From contig OX336389.2 in the NCBI GenBank assembly GCA_946902985.2, forward strand, positions 129,429,572 to 129,493,571: a DNA stretch of 64,000 nt. Direction: 5' to 3'. A program made the position numbers and the translations under genes. Origin of the DNA: Meconema thalassinum (Eukaryota > Arthropoda > Insecta > Orthoptera > Tettigoniidae). A model generated the notes under the pieces. It was given only the letters and a program-made list of their open reading frames with translations, did not search any database and was not told where the DNA came from. This document shows, piece after piece, positions 24,001 through 35,365 of this stretch. How positions within the stretch are numbered: position 1 is the first letter of the stretch; the number at the start of each line of letters is the position of its first letter.

Positions 24001-25867
24001 GATGTGATCAGATTAATTACAGTTATTGGAGATTGTGTGCGTTGATAATTTGAAGCCAGTTATGTATTTTTGTAGATCATGCAACGTGATTAAGTGAAGT
24101 TTGTGATAGGCATTTTGTGGAAGTTGCCAAGTGGACGTTGAAATATTGCTAATGTATTTTGAAGCAGACATGAGGTTGTCGAACCCAGTCTAGCATAATT
24201 TTTGAGATTCATGCTGTGCGCTGAATATTTATGGACTTTTGTGGAATAATTGTGGTATTCAAATGTGATATTTGATAAAGTGATAGTAGATAATGAAGTT
24301 GTGGATAGTGAGATCCAACGTGATTTTGTGAAGGCAATAATATTTTTTGGCATGATAATTAAATACGAGATATAACTTGGAAGTGATAAAACTGTAAGAC
24401 AACGTTCTATAACCCATATTAAACAATTTGTTAGGAAATTAAACAAATAAATAAAGTTGATAATACAAGATTTTCTGATAATAATAATTAATGAAATAAT
24501 AATCTGAAATTTAAGCATATTAATGATCTGACCTAATGATATAAAAATCAGAATGACTAGATGAAATAATAAAAATCTAAATAACCAGATGAAATAAAAT
24601 TTAAATAAATTGATAAATTAAATTTTGGAATATATCAATGAATTAAATAAATGGATGAATTAAAGATTGAATAAATAAGCTGATTTAAATAAATTAATAG
24701 ATGATTAAATAGATGATGAATAACTGAATTAGAAGGCGATAATTAATTAAAGAAGCTGATGATTAATACATTTAAATGGATTTAAATAAATTTAATTGAG
24801 AGATATGATTTGAATGATTTGAAGAATTGCAACTTGAGTTGATGAATTGAACAATATATATTGATGATTTAAGATGATTTAATCTGAAGGAGATGATGAA
24901 GTGAGAGTGTGTGAATAATTAGAGAGCATAAAGAATTGATGATTATAATATTCATTTAAATGATTTGATGATAATGAATTAATTATTCTGACTTGAATAT
25001 ATTGAATTTTGAGATGAGAACTAATGTGAGAAATATTTAATTTTGATGATGATGATGATTATAACCAATGAGTAGTGGATTTTCTGTGATTCACAAACAA
25101 GCAATTATTAATGACAGTGTAAATAGTGTAAATTAATTATTCGATGTTTAGGAGCATTTTACTAACATATTCAGCATTTGAATAATGCCATGCAAGCCAT
25201 AAATTATGTGATATTTAAATATGTGATTAGAATATATGTGTTTAGACAGATTAATTAATTTTTTTTCATCCACATTCATGATGTTAATTTAAAGAGAAGT
25301 TAGGTCTCAGTTATCACGAATGTCAGTGACGCAAAGACATAGTGCTACGGTGATCCTGAGAACCCAAGAGAACTTTAGAAATTTTTCCTATTTTATGTGG
25401 ATTAAATACATTTTGAGTAGAATAGAGATGGTTCGATTTTCTGGACAATGACAATTTAACGTTGGCATTCGACCATGCTCTCAGGTATGATGAGTGTTTA
25501 ATATGTCTGTCTGACTATCAAAGTTGAATAAATTTGTTTTTATCTTAGTTGTGATCTGATGATGATGTGATTTTCCTATTTCTTTCCTTGTCTTAATTAA
25601 GGCTTAACCAGGAAGGATGTGGTTTGCTAGGGATTCAGTTGATGGCGCCCATTTATATTTGTATTTTTTTTTAAATTAAATTTAAACCCGTAACGACCCT
25701 GGAGATACTTTATCTCATGTTACCCTCTGCTTTTGTGATATTTCAACTGAATTTCCGACACATTCCTTATTTGACTTCATGTTCATTTAACTCCGCTCTG
25801 TCCTGGAAATCCAGGAATGCGATGTAATAGCAGATGGGTCATCGCATCCCCAGGACGAACGGGTACA
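18015..25867 (+). repeat. 3' LTR of the giant-LTR element, interrupted by a nested element
   Basis: Same start and end as the 5' LTR. Without the insert at 18,221-21,543 and one copy of CTAT its length is about 4,526 bp. The match resumes at 21,544 with no loss of LTR sequence, which proves the insert arrived later. Confidence 0.88.
18221..21543. mobile_element. 3.3 kb nested insertion with LTR-like ends, possible solo LTR
   Basis: The ends are a perfect 7-bp inverted pair, TGTGCCC...GGGCACA. The flanks are CTAT on both sides (18,217-18,220 and 21,544-21,547), and the uninterrupted sequence in the 5' LTR has CTAT once. I find no coding region in its 3,323 bp. The TG...CA ends, the 4-bp duplication and the similarity of its ends to TGTACCC...GGGTACA suggest a solo LTR of a related long-LTR family. 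A non-coding DNA transposon is the alternative. The boundaries are secure and the class is inferred. Confidence 0.8.
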
Positions 25868-25962
25868 GTATATAGGCTATTTTTTTTTTCGGGGTTGGCC
25901 GGCTGACCTGGAAAACTGTGAGTATTCTCAGAGGATTGTCATCGCAAAATACCCAGAAATAT

Positions 25963-26313
25963 ACCGGGTGAGTTAGCCGTGGTGGTTACGGCATGACTGA
26001 TGGCAGTCGCTCACATCCGGGAGGCGAGGAGGTTCGAATCTCCCCGCCGGCAACCTTGAAGATGGTCTTCTGTGGTTTTCCATCTTCCTTCCAGGCAAAT
26101 GCCGGGGTTGGTCCCTAACTATAGGCCACAGCCGCTACCTTCCAACTCCTCGTCCTTAGATTCCAACTTCCCTCCTTCCCTCCCCAACGGTACTTGTAGC
26201 TCACCCATTGGGTGTCCGTCTCGAAGCGGCTACAAAACTGGCGAGCCGAACATGTCCTCGGACACTCCCGGCATAAAAGCCATACGCTAAAAAAAAAAAC
26301 AAAAAAAAAAACA
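25963..26313 (+). repeat. tRNA-derived SINE, type A, copy 3, with target duplication
   Basis: Complete copy: head with GTGAGTTAGCCGTGGTGG, B-box GAGGTTCGAATCTCCC, body, the 3' module GCCATACGCTAAA and a long A-rich tail. It is flanked by the 9-bp direct repeat CAGAAATAT (25,954-25,962 and 26,314-26,322), the signature of LINE-assisted insertion. Confidence 0.92.
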
Positions 26314-26574
26314 CAGAAATATCAACATAAAAGTTTGTGTAATTATTTTAGTTAAGATTCAAAGTGTATATAGCCTAGAATTACTGGCAATACAAAAAAT
26401 GATGTAAAATACAACACAACACACAAATAAAATTTTATACTTAACGAATTTTCTATTATGATCTATGGAGTATGAATGGCAAATATCTAAATATTGGTCA
26501 ATTTACTAAGAAGAAAGGTGAACTTTTTTTTTTTTACAAGTTGATAATTTATTTCTCAAAAGTACCGTACTGTG

Positions 26575-26725
26575 GAACTTACAGTTTTGCCTCTCAAGGC
26601 TGAGTGTACCCCGTTCCAGCCCTCAGACCAGAATTTAAAATTCCTGGCAGAGCCGGGAATCGAATTCGGACCTCCTGGACGGTAGCCAAGAATGCTAGCC
26701 ACTACACCACGAGTTAGTCTGTTTT
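26575..26725 (-). repeat. tRNA-derived SINE, type G, minus strand
   Basis: The minus strand reads a tRNA-like head: GTAGTGGCTAGCATTCTTGG (A-box region), then a B-box complementary to CGGGAATCGAATTCGGACC. It is homologous to 28,672-28,965. Confidence 0.7.
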
Positions 26726-28370
26726 TAATCTTAATATTGGTTACAACTTAGCCAATAAGTTAAGATTAGGGTACAACCAAATTTACAATTATTTTATGCT
26801 CTTACCAAAGGACGACTTCCTTAATTTTTATTGGCATTTTTCGGGGAGGGGGGGGGGGGGCGGCGGCTGGACCCCACTCAGCATCCCTCTTATATACGCC
26901 CCTGTTCACGCCCCTGTTCCAGTGAGCTACGTCATAACTTCCAGGAAAGGTATAACGACTGTACTAGCCTCACCAAAGCCATTTCTCAAATTGGCACACC
27001 AACAATTGTGTGGCAATCACTAATGAGTGTGCCGAGTGCATTATGCTAAGTCGGCCGACATATCTCCCGAACCCCACACTGTGTGGTAATGTCTTATGAA
27101 TAGGAGTAGAGGAGTTAACGGCTCGAATTCTCAGAAATGTAACGGTCCTATATAATGCGAATACTGTACATTGCAATTAGATTGGGCAGAAACTGCCTTG
27201 ATCTCTCTTATATAGTCGGCACTTCAGTTCAGCGGATAATGTTTGCCATGTGTGTGCCTATGGGACGATTGCTAGCACGTGGAAGAGCACAGGGCCGACG
27301 GCAGTGCTGAGTGAGGCACAGAAAACATACAAAGTTGACAGGATGACGTCTGACTGAAATAGTGGACACGATAGAAAGTTCTCGCTTGGGACATGCGCGA
27401 AAAGAAAGCACTTCCACATGTCAGCAGGCTTGTTTATAATAAATAACGGCGGTGCATACACACAGTAGGGTGGTGGGGAGTGAGTTGGTGCACTTCCCGC
27501 CACGGCTTGGCGCGATGACGGAAGGCAAGCAGGCGAGGCTTGCCCCATTAGTTTCCATGTCACACCTCCTGACAGCCCGTGTATACTAGTCGCTACTTAT
27601 CTGTTCCGGTAGCTGACATCCTTGAGGGGTGCTACATACCCACCCAAATTTGCTCTCACACACACACTTCAGGTAGACCCGTCATTATCACGCAAAGCAC
27701 CCTAGAGTCACGGGATGTTTGTCTAAGGAAACGCAGGTAATGGAGCATTCAGTCAAGGTTGAGAGGGTTATGTGGCCAATCTCACACGCATTACACAACA
27801 AGATACCATGCGTCCCCATACCAAATATGTCTTTATTTTGTCCCACTCAGTAGCGTAGCCAAGCACGTTAACTCATACCTCTTGGGCAGGTAGCGGCCAC
27901 TGTCTTGACTTCTTGCAATCCCCAATCCTCCCTACTCTGCCTCGTCAGTTGGGAGAACATTGTTCTGATTGGTGACCGGCTGCTAGTCCGTGTCACCTTC
28001 CTCCCGTATCGGAAACTCTCACACCTGGTAAGCTCCGTGCTGGCCAGTGAACGGTTGAACTGGAGAGCTGTGTGTTAACTCACTCAGAAATACGGACACA
28101 CAGTTCGGAGATCTGAAGTTCGATTCTCGAAGTGGTTTATGGCCAACCAGATTTTTTTTTCCTGAGGTTTTCCATTCTCCTCTTTGCTGGGATGATTCCT
28201 ACTGCAGTTTTATGCTCTAATAATGACAATTTTACGCACTATGACAGTCATTATAACGACACAAGTTATCAGACAAAAAAACCTACACGACAAGTAGCCT
28301 AAACGTGGTTGGTGAGATAATATAGGTCTATACACAAATAAATCAACAACACCAACGACAAAATTAACAT
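26726..28370. other. No gene seen; poly-G run and a tRNA-like SINE trace
   Basis: Non-coding. A G-rich homopolymer tract lies at about 26,844-26,860, which is often an assembly or sequencing weak point. A degenerate tRNA-like head with body is visible at about 28,070-28,200 (GAAGTTCGATTCTCGAAG). Nothing else recognised. Confidence 0.45.
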
Positions 28371-28500
28371 AATGTTATTGATTTTACGTCCCTTGTAACT
28401 ACTCCGGCTTTTAGAGACACCGGAGTACCGAGATTTCGCCCCGAAAGGGATCTCTAACGTGTCGGTAAATCAATTGACTAAAATGAAATCATCTCATTCA
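28371..28500 (-). repeat. SINE type F, truncated
   Basis: Contains ATTGATTTTACGTCCC, CCCCGAAAGGGATCTCTAAC and GTAAATCAATTGAC, the 3' half of the type F unit. The tRNA-like half is missing. Confidence 0.65.
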
Positions 28501-28671
28501 TGTGTGGTCAAGGACTCGTTACGGGTAGGGCCACCTCCTTCCACTTCTTGGGCAGATATTTATTGTTACGGCATTTCAAAGCTTGTGTCATCTTGGATCT
28601 TCAGCCCCGTGCACTTGAAAGTGTGTTGAATTGATGATTGTAGTAGCTTTGTACAAATTTAACGGGTGTCC

Positions 28672-28965
28672 GCTTCGTTGCGTAGTGGCTAGCGTTCTTG
28701 GCTGTCACCGGGTAGGTCCGGGTTCGATTCCCGACTCTGCCAAGAAATTAAGTTCTGGTCTGCCTCGTGATGCAAAACTGAAATGAAGCGGGATGGATTC
28801 CTACCTCAGCCATTTTAGAAGTGGTTTTGCGTGGTCACCCATTTCTACTCCAGGCAAATGCCGGATTGGTACCTAAATTGAGGCCACGGCTGTTTCCTAC
28901 CTCGATTACAAATACACTCACTAGTTCAAGACATGACAGTGACATGGGTTATCAGACAACTTATA
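28672..28965 (+). repeat. tRNA-derived SINE, type G, plus strand
   Basis: The head has GTAGTGGCTAGCGTTCTTGG and a canonical B-box GGGTTCGATTCCCGAC. The body includes CCAGGCAAATGCCGG. The module around CCAGGCAAATGCCGG is shared with types A and C. Confidence 0.8.
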
Positions 28966-29184
28966 CACACACCCAAGTAAACGGGGCTACATGATGTCGC
29001 AAAGCTCCTAATGAACATTGTGAGGTTTGAAGCCATTTTTCAGTGTTGCCTAAGTAAACAAAAGTTTGGAGCTTTTCAGTCGGTCAACACAACAACAACA
29101 ACAGAAAATGTAACTGATAGGATTATTGGTTGGATTATGTGCCTCAGTATTTGAAATACGTTACCATCTTAGCATTTGGGAGAG

Positions 29185-29507
29185 ACCGACAGCAGTGGTT
29201 ACGCTCGCTAAAGCGCAGCGTTAGGTCATGGGGCCAAGGTCTCCGCTGACTCGGTAGTTGCGTGGGTTCGAGCCCCACCGTCGGTCATCCTTGAAATGGT
29301 TTTCCATGCTTTCCCCATTTTCAACACCAGGCACATGCTGGGACGGTACCTTTTGACAGGCCACGGCCGCTTCCTTCCACACCCTTGCCCAGTTTCATTC
29401 ACCTTCATCCATTCCATCTCTCATCCCGACGCGCAGGTCGCCCATGGTCGTCGACTAGTAAGACATGCACTCGGCCTCTCAGGAGGTCACACGACACAAA
29501 AAATAAA
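29185..29507 (+). repeat. tRNA-derived SINE, type C, plus strand
   Basis: The head runs from ACCGACAGCAGTGGTTACGC to the B-box GTGGGTTCGAGCCCCACC. The body has GGCCACGGCCGCTTCCTTCC and the tail is AAAAAATAAA. It lies head-to-tail against an inverted copy that starts at its tail. Confidence 0.82.
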
Positions 29508-29873
29508 TGTGTATGTCTACCCCTTACTATTCCCGTTTTCCAACGGGGTCGGGGATGAGATGCGATGGAAGTCTTTGTGGCGATGGTTTTTACGGCCGGA
29601 TGCCCTTCCTGACGCCAACCTCATGAGAGGAGTTAATGAGAGATGAAATGAATGATGGTGATTGAAACTGGGCAAGGATGTGGAAGGAAGCGGCCGTGGC
29701 CTGTCAGAAGGTACCGTCCCAGCATTTGCCTGGCGCTGAAAATGGGAAACCACGGAAAACCATTTCAAGGACAGCCGACGGTGGAGCTCGAACCCACGCG
29801 TCTACCGAGTCAGCAGGAGCTTGGCCCCATGACCTAACGCTGCGCTTTAGCCAGCGTAGCCCCTACTGTCGGT
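29508..29873 (-). repeat. tRNA-derived SINE, type C variant, minus strand
   Basis: Same head and body as type C but with a different 3' module (29,510-29,645) containing TTTTACGGCCGGATGCCCTT. That module recurs at 34,125-34,313. The B-box complement lies near 29,785-29,800. Confidence 0.82.
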
Positions 29874-30369
29874 ACACAAAAGATAAATGTGAGTGACAAA
29901 AACCCTGGCGAAAACCCATACTAAAAATGGCTGCTGGTTGTGCTGGTTTTCGAACCTAGGATCCCTGAAGTTGTAGCAGCTCCCAATTACAGTCAAGTAG
30001 TGTGACTTAACGCGCTGGGTTACTCTGTTGGGTGTTTATCAAGAAGTGGTATCTTATGTTCATGTCTATACGAGTAGTTGAATAAAGCGAAAAATATCAA
30101 GTTACAAGTTTTCCAAAAAATATTTCGTTGCGTCATTATATCCAAGCTAAAACTCCTTATGTTACCTATCCTATCGATATTTATAATTGCTTTATCCGCT
30201 GCCATTTTATCTTCTAAGCGTGTATAGCAAGTAGTTATGTTTGTACATGAAGCTACGTTTTGTGAGGATGATTGCTCTATCCACTTGCTTTGAGAGCTGA
30301 GCATAGTAACCACGAAGGAAAGACACTTTCCGTGGACATCACATATTTCATAACACAGTCAATAAATCA

Positions 30370-30597
30370 ATAACGTTATTGGTTTTACGTCCCATTTAAA
30401 TACTGCAGCTTTTAGAGACACCGGGCTGCTGCAATTTTGCCCCGACGGGGATCTTTAACGTGCCAGTAAATCTACCGACACGGCTCCCTCGTATTTGCGC
30501 ACCCTCAAACGCCAGCTGACTGCGCCAGGATACGAACCTGCAATCTTGGGCCCAGCAAGCGCGAACGTTACCGCTAAGCCACGCAGCTTGTCTATAA
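30370..30597 (-). repeat. tRNA-derived SINE, type F, complete, with 12-bp target duplication
   Basis: Flanked by GTCAATAAATCA at 30,358-30,369 and 30,598-30,609. The minus-strand head has an A-box-like segment near the right end (complement of CCGCTAAGCCACGCAGC) and a B-box around the complement of GATACGAACCTGCAATC. This is the best preserved type F copy in the window. Confidence 0.92.
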
Positions 30598-30661
30598 GTC
30601 AATAAATCAGTTGTGATCACTGATTCATACACCAATCCCACGCTTTATTTCTTATAATAAG

Positions 30662-30849
30662 AGGGGGCGTGGTGGTGCAGTGGTCAAGCTGTTGGCCTCT
30701 CACCAAGGTGGACCGGGTTCGATTCCCGGCCAATATATGCGAGATTTTCGAAGTTAAATGTCATGTCCTGTGGTTCGGATTCCACGTAAAAAGGAGGTTT
30801 CGTGGCTCATGATCGCATCATTAACGGTCACGTAAAACTAAAAGCTTCC
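30662..30849 (+). repeat. tRNA-derived SINE, type H, with 14-bp target duplication
   Basis: The head has GTGGTGCAGTGGTCAAGC (A-box) and GGGTTCGATTCCCGGCC (B-box). The body has GTGGTTCGGATTCCACG and the 3' end is TAAAACTAAAAG. Flanked by TTTCTTATAATAAG at 30,648-30,661 and 30,850-30,863. Confidence 0.92.
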
Positions 30850-31185
30850 TTTCTTATAATAAGGGCTTAAAATTGAGTAATATAGGTGCATAGTATTGAC
30901 CGAGACAGAGAATTCGATTAACTGACAAAACTGAACCAAGTAGTAGTGTCTTCAATATCAGCTGCGTCTCGAGTTAAGAGAATAAATATAACTCTGCCCC
31001 CCATAGCTGTCAACATCAGACCTTGAAGAAAATGACAACTAATATTTCCGCCTGAGAAAATATCTGGAGATGTAACAGTCTCACCTTAACCTACATAGGA
31101 TGGAGCTGAGGTAAGATAAGACAATCACGGACCAATCTCTATAGGAATAATCCTCCTCATGCACACTCATTGTATAATAATAATA

Positions 31186-31520
31186 ATAATAATAGAAATA
31201 ATAGAAAATAACTGACGTGATGAGGAAATGGAAGATTTCTTTTTATGGACATATAACCTGAATGAAATCAACACGGCTATCCAACCGAATTTTTGCTTTT
31301 CTCCGTGAGAAAAAAGACAAAGGGGGCCTGGTTCAGTGAAGTAGAGAAAGATCTGTTGGAGACTCGGATAACATGTGAAGATATCCAGAGCGTGGCCCAC
31401 TTAGGGAAAAATTTAATAAACATCGGAGTTTTCAACTTAAGCCGAAACTAAAAACCAGGAAGGCGTGGACTACAGAGAGAAAGGTGCAACATTAAAATGC
31501 AGAAGAAACAGTTGACACGA
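31186..31520 (+). pseudogene. LINE 3'-terminal coding remnant
   Basis: In broken frames the translation follows the C-terminal tail of an insect LINE protein. A segment MRKWKISFYGHI is followed by a basic stretch and then KTRKAWTTERKVQH, which resembles the family's terminal basic region. Several stops interrupt it, no reverse transcriptase is left, and the recognisable part ends near 31,490. Confidence 0.6.
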
Positions 31521-33050
31521 CGCACCGCACAGTGTGTCGAATCCCATATCTAGGTGGAAAAAATTCACTGTCGCAAATGAAAGCGAAAACTGTCTCATTC
31601 GATAGTGAACAAACCAGATGGTGACCTGCGGTCTTCCTTTCCACTGTCTGGTGCGTAGGAAGGAGGGTATAGGTGCTGAAACGTCTTCCTGGCAGTTATC
31701 AGGTCATTTGATAGGAGGTGTCGGAGTGAACCGAACGTTGTGATTCTAGTGAGTTCAACGAGGTGTTGTCTTCTGCGGCTCATGGAATAGTGAAAAGAGG
31801 TATGTGTTCGCATTTTTATGCGTAATACAAGCTTTCTGCACTAAATAAATTATTTACTTTATGAGTGCCTTTAGTGCCACTTTACTTTAAACGTCATTCG
31901 ATAGGAAATTTAATGTAGATTCAGGATCTGTAGTGGTTTGTTTGCGCACGAATGTGCATGATGGTTTCTTTTCTTATTTTCAGTGACTATGTGGGCATTA
32001 CCGCGAGAAGAATTTTTCAACGCGTGGTGGTCGTGTCGTAAAGAGGGGCGTACAGACGTCATATTTCAATATGTTATGATTAATTTGATCCTACAACTCT
32101 TAATGACACTCAGGTCCAGGAGCTAAGAAACAAAATTAAGTTGATATCCTATAATATTAACAAAAATGGGAGAGTGCAGGAAGAACAATGCCACGTAGAT
32201 AATCTACCTATGGAAGCTATTGAGTTACTTAATGACTCCCAAGGAACTTTGACATCAAATGATGAAGACCAGTAGGCTATATCAATGGCTACGATGCTCT
32301 GGATTCTACAGAAGAATCAGGTGACGAATGAACATTATACATTTTGTTATTATTAAGGGGAATGATATTAATGAGAACATTACTTGACGAATGGACGTTT
32401 TCTTTTTATTTGCAATGGGAGAAATAGGCCTAATATTCAATATATGTTGTACTTCCATGCTTTTCTAAAGAAATAATATTGTTTTCGTGTGTGAAGTATG
32501 TTTACTAAAACTACGCCATTAATAGGACTGTAAAATGACATTTTGTTATAAAGAAACTGTTTGTATGATTTTGACGAATATTTTTTTATTTTTAGAAAAT
32601 AAATGTTATTTTTTGTGCATAATTTCGGTGTTCTATATTTAACAACAATTTAATATACGTTTTTAATCTGGATGATTTTACGTGCAGTGACTTCGTCTGT
32701 TCCCTCAAATAAGGTGTAACAAGAATACTTGACTGAAAGTCTCATTGTTATTCATATTTTATCCAGTTTTAAATAGTATGTTTATCACTGTAATAAACTA
32801 TCATATAAACATCCTAATCGTAATTTTTACTACCAAAAATGGATGATTCTTTTGTTGCTTTCGGTCATTTTTTACACCTCACCTTACCCCTCACCCCTAT
32901 ATATTTACCCCCAAACATCGTACATTTTAGACGATGCCAGAAATGAATTCAGCGAACTCGAAAACGGTACAATGCCAACTTTAAATAGAATCCCAGGTCT
33001 ATTAACGAAGTTATTAATTTTTTCCACCTAGAATTGGGATTCGACACACT
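31521..33050. other. No gene seen
   Basis: AT-rich, non-coding. Weakly coding-like stretches near 32,100-32,275 show no recognised domain. A purine-rich GAA/AGG run lies at 33,078-33,130. Confidence 0.45.
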
Positions 33051-33154
33051 GTGCGACGTGGTCCTTAGTTGGTCGTAACGAAGGAGGAAGAAGAAGGAGA
33101 AGAGGAAGAAGAAGAAGAACAAGGGAAAGGAAGCTTGTAATTTTACGAGACCGT

Positions 33155-33297
33155 TAATATTGCGATCATGAGCCACGGGACCTCCTTTTTACGCGGAATC
33201 CGAACCACAGGACATAGCATTTCACTTCGAAATTCCCATATGCCTTGGCCGGGAATTGAACCTTGGTGAGAGGCCTACGCAACACCACGCCACATAA
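33155..33297 (-). repeat. SINE type H, minus strand
   Basis: Complement of the 30,662 unit: ATCATGAGCCACGGGACCTC, then GGCCGGGAATTGAACC as the B-box complement. Confidence 0.75.
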
Positions 33298-33298
33298 T

Positions 33299-33304
33299 AT
33301 TAAC

Positions 33305-33345
<41 letters not shown>

Positions 33346-33717
33346 TAATAATAATAATATCATCGTATGGCCTCGGGTGCAAGCATTGTTATTTGCCATC
33401 CAGAGGGCAGCTTGCATGTCGATTTTTGTTGTTCCTTGAAGCACTATGAAAGTCAAGGGGGTTAGATATGTAAGCTCCTTGACACTATAGCGCTTTCTAG
33501 TAAAGAAATGAGGAACTTTGTATTGGCGGAAGATCCGGAGATAGATTTTACCATTATGAACACGGCCTACTGAATTCAAATGGGTTCTTTAACATTCCAA
33601 CATCGTATGACATGCGTATCGTGAGTTTTGCGCCTTTCAAAAATCTCCTACGGCCAGAAGTGAACCTGCAAGATTGGTGTTAGTAATCCGACACGATAAC
33701 CACTCACCTACCGCGGC
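33299..33717 (-). repeat. tRNA-derived SINE, type D, full length, minus strand
   Basis: The tail is (AAT)n at 33,299-33,360, the body starts CATCGTATGGCCTCGGGTGC, and the tRNA-like head is at 33,640-33,717 (complement of GTGAACCTGCAAGATTGG as B-box). Other copies are at 54,005-54,404 and 47,994-48,246. Confidence 0.85.
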
Positions 33718-33724
33718 AATAATA

Positions 33725-34065
33725 ATATTAATGACATGAAAATCCACAGCCTGCTTCCAGTCTCCGACCGGGTCAGGAATGGAATGAATGAAGCCCCCAT
33801 CTAGCGGCGAGGATATGAACTGTGCCGGCTGCCGAGGCCTGACGCACTCCTCTGGAGCAATGCTTAAATGAATGGCAGATGAAATGAAATGAGAGTGGAG
33901 AGTGTTGCTGGAATGAAATTTTGACAGGGAAAACCGGAGTACCCGGAGAAAAACCTGTCTGCCTCCGTTTTGTCCAGCACAGATCTCACATGGAGTGACC
34001 GGGATTTGAACCACGGACCCAGAGGTGAGAGGCCGGCGTGCTGCCGCCTAAGCCACGGAGGCTCA
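33725..34065 (-). repeat. tRNA-derived SINE, type E, minus strand
   Basis: The right end carries a tRNA-like head (A-box complement near GCCTAAGCCACGGAGGC, B-box complement near GGGATTTGAACCACGG). The body includes CCGGAGTACCCGGAG and GTCCAGCACAGATCTCACAT. Homologous to 59,690-60,018. Confidence 0.85.
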
Positions 34066-34124
34066 CAATAATATTATTAATAATAATAATAGTCTAATAA
34101 TAATAATAATAACTATGTTGTTAA

Positions 34125-34313
34125 TGTTGTTTTCTGTCTACCACTTGTTATTCCCGTTTTCAAGGGATTCGGGGATAAGATGTGATGAAAGTCTACAGTA
34201 TGTGTCGAATGATTTTTACGGCTGGATGCCCTTCATGACGCCAACTTCATGAGGGGAGTTGATGAGATATTAAATTAATGAAGATGAATGAGACTGGGCA
34301 AGGTTGTGGAAGG
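34125..34313 (-). repeat. SINE type C variant 3' module, truncated
   Basis: Shares TTTTACGGCTGGATGCCCTT and GGCAAGGTTGTGGAAGGC with 29,508-29,700. It stops abruptly at the start of the transposase remnant. Confidence 0.75.
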
Positions 34314-34315
34314 CA

Positions 34316-35212
34316 TACAAAAACATTAACTTATATTCCTTGCCGGTTTATTACCGCAATCAAAAGTCTACTCGGACGAATTGCAATCTTTTCAAATCTT
34401 GTTTTTTGACGAGCTCGTACCATCTGTTGAAACAAACAAAAAAGCACCCTGTTCGTGCCCTATTGCTCTTGGATAACGCACTATCACATCCATCTGAGGA
34501 GGGTTTCGTAAAAGGGGACATAAGAGCTATCTTCCTTCCACCAAATGGCACATCACTTATCGAACCAATGGATCAGGGAGTGATAGAATGGTTAAAGAGG
34601 TGGTATCGCAGAAAGTACATCAGCTCAATTATTTTAGAAAAGTCCCAAGAAGATTGTAACATACTTGAAGCTGTGAAATCTCTCAACGTCAAAGATGCAA
34701 TCTACAGTATACGATTGCTGAGTCATGGGAGGAACTAAAACCTGACACGCTGCAAAAATTTTGGCGGAAGCTTTGGCCGGAAGTTATGACGGAAAGTGAC
34801 CAGATCGAGGGCGAGCAAAACAACGACACGCAGGAAATCGTTAAGATCTTCATAGTGTACAACCGAATGTTCCTGCCAGTGACGTTGAGGAGTGGATTGA
34901 CCAATGTCACAAAGAATGTGAAACCAGTGAAGAACTCAACGACAACCAGATTATGGCCACTGTTTTGAACAATAAGAAAAGGTGAAGAAACTGTGAATGA
35001 GGACTCGGGCTGTGATGATGACGAACCCCCTACCCGGATTTCACACACCAATGCAAAGAATACTTTTGATATTGCCCTTCAGTACATCGAGTAGAACTCA
35101 ACTGCAACACTTATGGAAATCTTGTGGATCAAGAAATGGACGGACACTGCAGCTAAGTCTAGAATTTCATCTTCTGAACAAAAATCTGTAACTGACTTGC
35201 TTCCCAAGTAAT
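34316..35212 (+). pseudogene. Tigger/pogo-type (jerky-like, DDE_1) transposase C-terminal remnant
   Basis: The first segment includes the second catalytic-aspartate block LLLLDNALSHPS, then FLPPNGTSLIEPMDQGVIEWLKRWYRR, the signature of Tigger/jerky transposases. After frame changes the family's C-terminal tail follows, as far as a block near 35,060-35,205 (ALQYIEQ...ATLMEILWIKKWTD). The DNA-binding CENP-B-like N-terminus and first Asp are absent, and the left side is cut by a SINE. At least two frameshifts make it non-functional. Confidence 0.8.
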
Positions 35213-35365
35213 TTTTACTCGTGAACAGGCTACCTTCACTTTTTACAGTAGGCCTGCTGTAAATACATACATTACTGTACAGTATCGCTCCATTTCAATA
35301 CGTAGTACTAACAGCTTTCGTGCGGCTTACTGTATTGCAATGTTTTTACTGTAGACAACAATATA

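Larger units (their letters stand above)
10431..25867 (+). mobile_element. Non-autonomous LTR retrotransposon with 4.5 kb LTRs and gag only
   Basis: Two direct repeats of about 4.5 kb (10,431-14,946 and 18,015-25,867, the second interrupted) both start TGTACCC and end GGGTACA. The whole element is flanked by the 4-bp duplication GTAT (10,427-10,430 and 25,868-25,871). The interior (14,947-18,014) is only 3.1 kb and carries a decayed gag. I see no protease, reverse transcriptase, RNase H or integrase. A purine-rich tract precedes the 3' LTR, giving plus orientation. Being longer in each LTR than in the interior is exceptional. The 4-bp duplication and the gag type suggest it is moved by a Ty3/gypsy-like partner, which is inference. 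Confidence 0.88.
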
